Origin: CBDDFV01 sp965227335
GTDB lineage: Bacteria > Planctomycetota > Phycisphaerae > Phycisphaerales > SM1A02
Assembly: GCA_965227335.1 (NCBI GenBank)
Contig: CBDDFV010000001.1
Span: 310,001-374,000 of the forward strand
Direction: 5' to 3'
Length of the DNA: 64,000 nt
The notes under the pieces were generated by a model. The model worked only from the letters and a program-made list of their open reading frames with translations. It was not told the origin of the DNA and made no database searches. The stretch's first letter is position 1, and every line of letters begins with the position of its first letter. Positions 27,404 through 33,636 of this stretch are shown one piece after another. A program made the translations under genes and the position numbers.

Positions 27404-28167
27404 TGGAAAGGTCGGGCGCCTCGCCGGACGGTGACCGCGTCGCCGACGCGTTGGCGGCGGGTCGCGCGGTGATCCGCGACGCGACGCGGGTGGTGGTGTT
27501 TTCCGGGGCGGGACTGAGCGCGGAGTCGGGGGTGTCGACGTTTCGTGATCCGCCGACGGGGGGTCTGTGGTCGAAGTACGATCCGATGACGCTGGCGTCG
27601 CCGCAGGGGTTCGCGCAGGATCCGGAAGCGGTGCTGTCGTGGTACGGGTTCCGGCGGCGGCAGATCGCCGATGCGAGTCCGAACCCGGCGCACGCCGCGC
27701 TGGCGGCCGCGTCGGCCCGGGGCCGGGCGACGCTGATCACGCAGAACACGGACAACCTGCTGGAGCGGGCGGGGGCGTCGGGCGTGCTGCATCTGCACGG
27801 CGTGATCGATCACGACCGGTGCGATGGGGGGTGCGGTCATCGCGAGCCGATTGAGTTGTCGGATCCGCCGGGTCGTCGGGCGTGTCCCGCGTGCGGCGGC
27901 GCGATGCGTCCCGCGGTCGTCTGGTTCGGCGAATCGCTCCCGCCCGACGTCTGGGCGGAGGCGGAGCGGGCGTCCCGGGACGCGGACGTGATGCTGGTGG
28001 TGGGGACGACGGCGCAGGTCTACCCCGCGGCGGGTCTGATCGCGATCGCGAAGCAGTCCGGCGCGCGGATCATCATCGTGAATCCGAACGCGAGCGACGC
28101 GAGCGGACTCGCCGACGTCGAGGCGTCGGTCCCGGCGTCGGTCGGCGTGCCGGCCCTGCTCGCCTGA
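27400..28167 (+). CDS. cobB: Sir2-family NAD-dependent protein deacylase
   Basis: 255 residues. It has the sirtuin Rossmann core: FSGAGLSAESGVSTFRD (NAD binding), TQNTDNLLERAG, catalytic His in LHLHGVI, GTTAQVYPAAGL and IVNPNAS. The zinc module is CDGGCGH...CPACGG. The YGFRRR segment near residue 82 provides the Tyr and Arg (YxxR) that define class III sirtuins, which remove succinyl, malonyl or glutaryl groups as well as acetyl groups. A desuccinylase activity is therefore likely. The start (ATG 27400 or the next codon) overlaps the upstream HEAT gene's stop. Confidence 0.92.
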   Translation: MMERSGASPDGDRVADALAAGRAVIRDATRVVVFSGAGLSAESGVSTFRDPPTGGLWSKYDPMTLASPQGFAQDPEAVLSWYGFRRRQIADASPNPAHAALAAASARGRATLITQNTDNLLERAGASGVLHLHGVIDHDRCDGGCGHREPIELSDPPGRRACPACGGAMRPAVVWFGESLPPDVWAEAERASRDADVMLVVGTTAQVYPAAGLIAIAKQSGARIIIVNPNASDASGLADVEASVPASVGVPALLA

Positions 28168-29202
28168 TCACTTCTTCCGGTTCGGATTCGGGCCGAGGTA
28201 CGGATCGCCCGGGCTCGTCGCCTGCGCCGGTTGTCCGCCCGCGGCCTCGGCCAGCACCGCCGCCTTGTGGGCGAGGAGGCGGTCGACGTATTTCTGCGGC
28301 GTGAGGCCGGTGGGGATCCGGTCGACGTCGACAATGTTCCCGGTGCGGGCCGCGTGGTCGTCCCCGCCCCACCAGATCACCCCCGCCGGTCGACGGCCGT
28401 TCCATTCGGCCGTCAGGGCGGCGTCGGCATGGGCGGCCCACTCGTCATCCGGGACGACCTCGCCCCCGCGACGTGCGTTGCTGTTGTGCCAGCGGTGCCA
28501 GATCACGGGGTAGACCGGCTTGCCTCGGGCGTGCTGGAGCGCGTGCCGGACGTTCGCCTGCACGTACGCGCGATCCCACTGACGTCCCTTGGGATCGCGT
28601 TCATCCTCATAGAAGTCGTAGATCGAGGGGGCGATGAAGTCGGCGGCGTCCAGGATCGGCGCCATCCCCTCGGCCCACGCATCCCATTCCGGGTTCTCGC
28701 GATCCCAGTAGCGTCGGAAGGGCAACGCGTAGATGCCCCATTGGGCCTGGGGCCGGGTGGCTCTGGCCACCTGCAGCGCCTTTACGCCTTCGACCACGGA
28801 CTTCGTGTGGTTGGCGGTCCCGAGCTCCTTCAGGCGATCCAGCCACACGCCCTCCCAGTTGAGCAGGGCCGGGCCCGTGTAGTTGGCGGGGACCTTCGCG
28901 GCGATGCGCTTTCGCAGCCGATCGGCGTCGAGCGCGCCGTGGTTGCCGGGATCGATGTAGCTCTGATAGATGATCGGGACCTGGCGGAGATTGACCCGCG
29001 CGGCGGTCTCGATCGCTTCACCCGTCAGATCCATTGTCGTGTACAGCTTCCCGCCGCCCGCCGTCGCGCCGCCGTCGCCGCCCGCGTCAGGATCGGCGCC
29101 CCCGCCGAGGACGAACGGATCGAGCACATCGCACGCGCTCAGTCCGCCTGCGAGCAGGCCCATCAGCACCACGAGCGTCAGCGACGAAAGCCTTCGTACC
29201 AT
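28168..29202 (-). CDS. Putative lipoprotein with TIM-barrel glycosidase-like domain
   Basis: 344 residues; ATG 29202 has a GGGAG Shine-Dalgarno. The signal sequence MVRRLSSLTLVVLMGLLAGG ends in a lipobox LSA-C (Cys24), then a Gly/Asp/Ala-rich tether. The mature domain has features of a glycoside-hydrolase-type barrel: PIIYQSYIDPGNHGALDADR, PALLNWEGVW (an acidic residue at a strand end), QWGIYALPFRRYW, ADFIAPSIYDFYED, PVYPVIWHRWHNSNARRGG and AGVIWWGGDD. This is loosely reminiscent of hyaluronidase-like or DUF4434-like enzymes, but no family can be named with confidence. The C-terminus is Pro/Asn/Lys-rich. Convergent with the sirtuin gene, with no gap between the stops. Confidence 0.65.
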   Translation of the reverse strand: MVRRLSSLTLVVLMGLLAGGLSACDVLDPFVLGGGADPDAGGDGGATAGGGKLYTTMDLTGEAIETAARVNLRQVPIIYQSYIDPGNHGALDADRLRKRIAAKVPANYTGPALLNWEGVWLDRLKELGTANHTKSVVEGVKALQVARATRPQAQWGIYALPFRRYWDRENPEWDAWAEGMAPILDAADFIAPSIYDFYEDERDPKGRQWDRAYVQANVRHALQHARGKPVYPVIWHRWHNSNARRGGEVVPDDEWAAHADAALTAEWNGRRPAGVIWWGGDDHAARTGNIVDVDRIPTGLTPQKYVDRLLAHKAAVLAEAAGGQPAQATSPGDPYLGPNPNRKK

Positions 29203-29285
29203 CGAGAATCTCCCTGGTTCGGGTCGTACGGGAAGTGATCCATTGTAGGGCCTCCGCCGACGCGGCCGCCGGCGCGGCTCCGACG

Positions 29286-29314
29286 TGGTCAGCCACCCCT
29301 TTCCCTGCTACCGT
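29286..29314 (+). promoter_or_regulatory. Candidate fumC promoter, leaderless type
   Basis: TGGTCA (29286-29291), a 17-bp spacer, and TACCGT (29309-29314), ending 6 nt before the fumC ATG. No Shine-Dalgarno is present. Confidence 0.45.
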
Positions 29315-29320
29315 TCGCAC

Positions 29321-30796
29321 ATGGCAGCCAAGAAATCCACCGTGCGCAAGAAGAAGACCCGCGCCGCCGCCTCGACTTCCACCGGAAAGACGCGGGTCGA
29401 ACGCGATTCCATGGGCGAAATGACCGTCCCCGCCCACGTCCTCTATGGCGCGACCACCCAGCGCGCGGTGCTCAATTTCCCCGTCTCCCACCGGCCCGTG
29501 CCCGAACAGGTCATCCTCGCGTTCGCCCTGCTCAAGCGAGCGTGCGCGGAAGCCAACGTCGAACTCGGACGCCTCGATCAGAAGCGCGGCCGGCTCGTCG
29601 CCAAGGGTTGTGATGAACTCGTCGATCTCCTCGATGACGGCGCGGCGATGGAGCACTTCCCCATCGACGTCTTCCAGACCGGCTCCGGCACGTCCACCAA
29701 CATGAACGTGAACGAAGTCGTCTCCAATCTCGCCTGCCGCGCGGCGGGGAAGAAGATCGGCGCCAAGGACCCCGTCCATCCCAACGATCACGTCAACATG
29801 GGACAGTCGTCCAACGACACGTTTCCCACCGCGATGCAGGTCGCGGCGGCGACGACGATCAAGGCGCATCTCATTCCGGAGTTGAAGCGTCTGGCGAAGG
29901 CGTTGAAGGCGAAGGCCCGCAAGTGGGACAAGATCGTCAAGACCGGGCGCACCCACCTGATGGACGCGACGCCGATCCGACTCGGCCAGGAGTTCTCCGG
30001 CTACGCCGCGCAGGCGGAGTACGCGGTCACCCGCGCGGAGCGGGCGATGGTGCGTCTCGCCGAGAATCTCCCGATCGGCGGCACCGCTGTCGGGACGGGC
30101 GTGAACACGCATCCGAAGTTCGGCGACATGGTCTCGCGTCGTCTGGCGAAGGCGACCGGCGTGCCGTTCAAGGAAGCGTTGAATCACTTCGAGGCGCAGG
30201 CGACGCGAGACTGCGTGGTCGAGGCGTCGGGCGAGTTGAAGACGATTGCGGTGTCGCTGTCGAAGATCGCGAGCGATATTCGTCTGCTCGGCTGCGGGCC
30301 GCGCTGCGGATTGTTCGAGTTGGCGTTGCCTGCGACGCAGCCGGGCTCGTCGATCATGCCGGGCAAGGTGAACCCGGTGATTCCGGAGTCGATCGTGCAG
30401 GTGGCGTGCCAGGTGATCGGTCACGACGCGGCGATCACCGCGGGCGGTCTCGGCGGCGTCGGTTCGCTGCTCGAACTGAACGTGGCCATGCCGATGATGG
30501 CGGACAACCTGATGTCGATGATCCTGTTGCTCGGCAACGGGGCGTCGATGTTCGTGGATCGCTGTATCGACGGGCTCGAGGTGAACAAGGACATCGCGAC
30601 CGGCATGGTCGAGAAGAGCCTGATGCTGGGCACGTCGCTCGCCCCGGAGATCGGCTACGACGAAGCCGCGCGGGTCGCGAAGGAAGCGTTCAAGACCGGC
30701 GAGACGATCCGCGAGTTCGTGTTGCGCGAGGGCCTGGTTGAGAAGGACCGTCTGGACGAACTGCTCGATGCGCGGGGGATGACCGAACCGTCCTGA
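29321..30796 (+). CDS. fumC: Class II fumarate hydratase
   Basis: 491 residues from ATG 29321. It is an aspartase/fumarase superfamily enzyme interconverting fumarate and malate in the TCA cycle. Key segments: FQTGSGTSTNMNVNEV (substrate site), HPNDHVNMGQSSND, TGRTHLMDATPIRLGQE (the region of the catalytic His), and the superfamily signature GSSIMPGKVNP (about residue 341). Compared with other FumC proteins it has an extra N-terminal stretch of some 20-25 residues rich in Lys/Arg/Ala/Thr (KKSTVRKKKTRAAASTSTG) before the conserved R-x-E-x-D-x-M-G-x-M start. Confidence 0.95.
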   Translation: MAAKKSTVRKKKTRAAASTSTGKTRVERDSMGEMTVPAHVLYGATTQRAVLNFPVSHRPVPEQVILAFALLKRACAEANVELGRLDQKRGRLVAKGCDELVDLLDDGAAMEHFPIDVFQTGSGTSTNMNVNEVVSNLACRAAGKKIGAKDPVHPNDHVNMGQSSNDTFPTAMQVAAATTIKAHLIPELKRLAKALKAKARKWDKIVKTGRTHLMDATPIRLGQEFSGYAAQAEYAVTRAERAMVRLAENLPIGGTAVGTGVNTHPKFGDMVSRRLAKATGVPFKEALNHFEAQATRDCVVEASGELKTIAVSLSKIASDIRLLGCGPRCGLFELALPATQPGSSIMPGKVNPVIPESIVQVACQVIGHDAAITAGGLGGVGSLLELNVAMPMMADNLMSMILLLGNGASMFVDRCIDGLEVNKDIATGMVEKSLMLGTSLAPEIGYDEAARVAKEAFKTGETIREFVLREGLVEKDRLDELLDARGMTEPS

Positions 30797-30819
30797 CCGG
30801 CGAAGGCGATGCGGGCCAG

Positions 30820-30838
30820 CCCCAGCCTCCGGCTGGGG
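30820..30838 (+). repeat. Short intergenic hairpin after fumC
   Basis: CCCCAGCC-TCC-GGCTGGGG, 8-bp stem and 3-nt loop, 24 bp after the fumC stop. It has the same design as the dispersed hairpins elsewhere in the window, and heads the region leading into the tandem array. Confidence 0.7.
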
Positions 30839-30897
30839 TTGAGCCACGTGGTGCAGATGCGCGATCCGCAGGCCGCCGCGGCAGTCGTGAGTGAACC

Positions 30898-31428
30898 TCG
30901 ACGCGAGGCCGGGGCGGTGGGGGATGTTTCGCGATTGGCGCCCGGCGCCGCGCACGCGATCCCCGGCCGGAGGCCGGGGGGGGTGGGGGATGTTTCGCGA
31001 TGACGCCGGCGCCGCGCACGCGATCCCCGGCCGAAGGCCGGGGCGGTGGGGGATGTTTCGCGATGACGCCGGCGCCGCGCACGCGATCCCCGGCCGGAGG
31101 CCGGGGGGGGTGGGGGATGTTTCGCGATTGGGGCCGGCGCCGCGCACGCGATCCCCGGCCGGAGGCCGGGGCGGTGGGGGATGTTTCGCGATTGGCGCCC
31201 GGCGCCGCGCACGCGATCCCCGGCCGGAGGCCGGGGCGGTGGGGGATGGTTCGCGATTGACGCCGGCGCCGCGCACGCGATCCCCGGCCGGAGGCCGGGG
31301 GGGGTGGGGGATGTTTCGCGATGACGCCGGCGCCGCGCACGCGATCCCCGGCCGGAGGCCGGGGGGGGTGGGGGATGTTTCGCGATGACGCCGGCGCCGC
31401 GCACGCGATCCCCGGCCGGAGGCCGGGG
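30898..31428. repeat. Tandem array of about 64-bp palindromic units
   Basis: Eight copies of a perfect hairpin, CCCCGGCCGGAGGCCGGGG (one copy with loop GAA), start at 30961, 31025, 31088, 31153, 31218, 31282, 31346 and 31410. The period is 63-65 bp. Between hairpins every unit carries GGTGGGGGATG-TTTCGCGAT, then a GC-palindromic CGCCGGCGCCGCGC and ACGCGAT. A degenerate unit opens the array at 30898. The last hairpin abuts the stop codon of the minus-strand hydrolase (31429-31431). All frames across the array are open on both strands, but the predicted peptides simply mirror the repeat, so it is not treated as coding. There are no CRISPR-like unique spacers. Confidence 0.9.
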
Positions 31429-32352
31429 CTAGGGTGTCGTCGCAGCGGGTCCGGGGATGCGCTCCACGAACGCGGCCACCGCCGCGCGGCACGCCTCGGG
31501 GTCCTGCATCTCCATGTCCAGGTGAACGGCGTCGTCGATCACCACCAGCTCTCCCCGCGATTTCGCGGCGAGCCGCTGGGCGTCCGACAGCGGCGAGATC
31601 GGATCGTCCGCCCCGTGAATGAACAACGCGGGACACGGCAGGCTCGGCGCGGCGTCGCGGAGCGGTTCGTGCCGCCGACCCGTCCGCCGGAACCACACCA
31701 TCGCGAGGTCCACGAACGGACGCGTCGGCAGTCGCTGCGCACGCAGGCGACCGAGCAGCGACGTGCGGAACTCGTCGTACGCGCCGAGCGCGATCACGCC
31801 GCAGATGCGGTTGGTGACGGCGTCGGGCCCCGTGACGGCGGTGTTGATCGCGACCGCCGCGCCCATCGAGTAGCCGACGAGCACGATCCGCTCGTCCTCG
31901 ATCCGTTGGAGCAGGTCGACCACGTCCTCGTGATCGGTGGCGCCGAGTCGGCTCGGCCCGCCTTCGGCGTCGCCGTGCGCGCGGAGGTCGAAGAGGACGA
32001 GTCGACGCGCGTACGGAACGTACAGGTGGGCACGGTCCAGCGTATTGATGCGCGACTGTCCCCAGCCGTGGATCATGACGATCGTCGCTCGCGCGTCATC
32101 CGATCGATCAGGCGACGGGACGGTGCGGGGCGGGATGATGTCCCACACCGGCAGCCGCGCTCCGTCCGGACGATCCAGCGTCCACGACTCGAACGGCCAT
32201 GATTTTTCGCCCGGATCGCAGGCGAGGCTGCGGGCGATCGCGTACGCGGCGGTCCGGCGGGGCGGCCGGCCGGCGGTCCACACGATCGCCGCGGTCAGAC
32301 CGATGATCAGCAGCGCGGCGGCGGTGGCGAAGAGGACGACGAGCCCGAGCAT
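31429..32352 (-). CDS. Membrane-anchored alpha/beta hydrolase
   Basis: 307 residues from ATG 32352, chosen because TACACT (32359-32364, minus strand) ends 6 nt upstream. The alternative at 32400 would overlap the divergent thioesterase gene. An N-terminal helix (MLGLVVLFATAAALLIIGLT) anchors it. The hydrolase fold shows the oxyanion-loop HGWGQ, nucleophile elbow GYSMGAA (Ser), the acid in HGADDPISP, and a His in DDAVHLDME. The arrangement resembles BEM46/YqkD-like serine hydrolases. Substrate unknown. It is divergently transcribed from the thioesterase with 46 bp between starts. Its stop codon touches the tandem repeat array. Confidence 0.85.
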   Translation of the reverse strand: MLGLVVLFATAAALLIIGLTAAIVWTAGRPPRRTAAYAIARSLACDPGEKSWPFESWTLDRPDGARLPVWDIIPPRTVPSPDRSDDARATIVMIHGWGQSRINTLDRAHLYVPYARRLVLFDLRAHGDAEGGPSRLGATDHEDVVDLLQRIEDERIVLVGYSMGAAVAINTAVTGPDAVTNRICGVIALGAYDEFRTSLLGRLRAQRLPTRPFVDLAMVWFRRTGRRHEPLRDAAPSLPCPALFIHGADDPISPLSDAQRLAAKSRGELVVIDDAVHLDMEMQDPEACRAAVAAFVERIPGPAATTP

Positions 32353-32358
32353 GCGGTG

Positions 32359-32391
32359 AGTGTAGGGTGACGCGACGAGTTCGTTTACACT
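32359..32391. promoter_or_regulatory. Divergent pair of TACACT boxes for leaderless starts
   Basis: On the minus strand, TACACT at 32359-32364 ends 6 nt before the hydrolase ATG. On the plus strand, TACACT at 32386-32391 ends 7 nt before the thioesterase ATG. Neither gene has a Shine-Dalgarno, and the -35 regions are weak. Confidence 0.5.
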
Positions 32392-32398
32392 GCCGCCC

Positions 32399-32809
32399 AT
32401 GAAGTCGTCGCTTCAGCTGGGAAACCGGGCCGAGGTCGTGATCGAGGTCACCGAGGACATGTGTCCGGCCTTCGACGGGATCGTGGTGCACCGCGTCTAT
32501 TCGACGTGGTCGATGGCGCATCACATGGAGTTGGCCGCGCGCAAGGTCCTCGCCCCGCATCTGGAGGACCACGAAGAGGGGATCGGCGGGCATCTGTCGA
32601 TCGACCACACGGCCCCGACGCCGGTGGGTCATCGGGTGCGGGTCGAGGCGGAGGCGGTGGAATTGGACCCGACGACGCTGGTGTGCGATGTCGTCGCGTA
32701 TCATGTGCATCCGGACGGGCGGGAGACCGTGGCGGGCCGAGGCCGCCAGGTGCAGCGGATTCTGCCCCGGAAGAAACTCGAAGCGTTATTCAGGAGAGCC
32801 GCGCAATGA
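32399..32809 (+). CDS. Hotdog-fold thioesterase
   Basis: 136 residues with the thioesterase features of FlK/4HBT-type hotdog proteins: VEVT-like opening (EVVIEVTEDMCPAF), VYSTWSMAHHMELAARKVLA (central helix with catalytic-region acid), GIGGHLSIDHTAPTPVGHRV (the conserved H-x-A-P-x-P-V-G), and RVEAEAVELD. It probably hydrolyses acyl-CoA esters; the substrate cannot be inferred. The TGA overlaps the following enoyl-CoA hydratase start (ATGA, 32806-32809). That coupling places it in a beta-oxidation or phenylacetate-type context like PaaI, though sequence-wise it is closer to fluoroacetyl-CoA-thioesterase-like members. Confidence 0.85.
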   Translation: MKSSLQLGNRAEVVIEVTEDMCPAFDGIVVHRVYSTWSMAHHMELAARKVLAPHLEDHEEGIGGHLSIDHTAPTPVGHRVRVEAEAVELDPTTLVCDVVAYHVHPDGRETVAGRGRQVQRILPRKKLEALFRRAAQ

Positions 32810-33609
32810 CCACGGCCGCCGTCGAACCGAAGTCCGCCGACGATGCGTTGATCCTCACCGAGGTCGACGGTTCCGTCGCGATCATTCGACTCAACCGTCC
32901 CAAGGTGCTGAACGCCCTCAATCCCGAGCTGATGACGATGCTCGCGGAGCAGATGGAGGCGTACGACAAGGACGACAGCGTTCGCGTGATCCTGCTCGCG
33001 GGCAGCGAGAAGGCGTGGGCCGCGGGGGCGGACATCGGCGACATGGCGGAGCAGACCGCGATCTCGATGTACGAGCGCGACCAGTTCGCCACGTGGGAGC
33101 GGATCAAGCGGGTGAAGAAGCCGATCGTCGCGGCGGTCTCCGGGTGGGCGCTCGGCGGCGGCTGCGAGCTCATGATGCACTGCGACGTGATCATCGCGTC
33201 GGAGACGGCGCAGTTCGGTCAGCCCGAGATCAACATCGGCGTCATGCCCGGGGCCGGCGGCACGCAGCGTCTGACCCGCGCGGTCGGCAAGGCGGTCGCC
33301 ATGGACGTGATTCTCACCGGCCGGTTCCTGAACGCCGACGAAGCGCTGGCCCATGGTCTCGTCAGTCGCGTGGTGCCGAAGGAGCACTACTTCACCGAGG
33401 CGCTGAAGGTGGCGCAGGGTATGGCGAAGAAGGGTCCGATCGCGTTGCGGCTCGCGAAGGAAGGCGTGCTCAAAGCGTTCGAATCGACGCTGGCCGAAGG
33501 GCTCGAGTACGAACGCAAGCTGTTCTACACGCTCTTCGCCACCGAAGACCAGAAGGAAGGCATGCGGGCGTTCATGGAGAAGCGTCGGCCGGACTTCAAG
33601 GGGAAGTAA
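32806..33609 (+). CDS. Enoyl-CoA hydratase (crotonase family)
   Basis: 267 residues. It hydrates trans-2-enoyl-CoA to 3-hydroxyacyl-CoA. Crotonase motifs: LNRPKVLNALNPELM, the oxyanion-hole segment WAAGADIGDMA, VSGWALGGGCELMMHCD, and AQFGQPEINIGVMPGAGGTQ. The two catalytic Glu of the hydratase class are in ALGGGCELM and QPEINIG, so hydratase activity is expected. The C-terminal FMEKRRPDFKGK is typical of PaaF/EchA-like enzymes. Translationally coupled to the thioesterase. A second crotonase (37125) and a 3-hydroxyacyl-CoA dehydrogenase (38085) follow within 5 kb. Confidence 0.93.
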   Translation: MTTAAVEPKSADDALILTEVDGSVAIIRLNRPKVLNALNPELMTMLAEQMEAYDKDDSVRVILLAGSEKAWAAGADIGDMAEQTAISMYERDQFATWERIKRVKKPIVAAVSGWALGGGCELMMHCDVIIASETAQFGQPEINIGVMPGAGGTQRLTRAVGKAVAMDVILTGRFLNADEALAHGLVSRVVPKEHYFTEALKVAQGMAKKGPIALRLAKEGVLKAFESTLAEGLEYERKLFYTLFATEDQKEGMRAFMEKRRPDFKGK

Positions 33610-33636
33610 GGCCGATCGACGTCCGGAGGGCGGGCG

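Noticed and set aside
30898..31428. CRISPR array
   Set aside because: The whole 64-bp unit is repeated, including the parts between palindromes. There are no unique spacers of constant length and no cas genes nearby.
29087..31696. Long minus-strand open frame covering fumC and the repeat array
   Set aside because: It runs antisense to fumC and then through the 64-bp repeat, giving a periodic Arg/Pro/Ala peptide. There is no start signal or recognisable domain; fumC itself is unambiguous.
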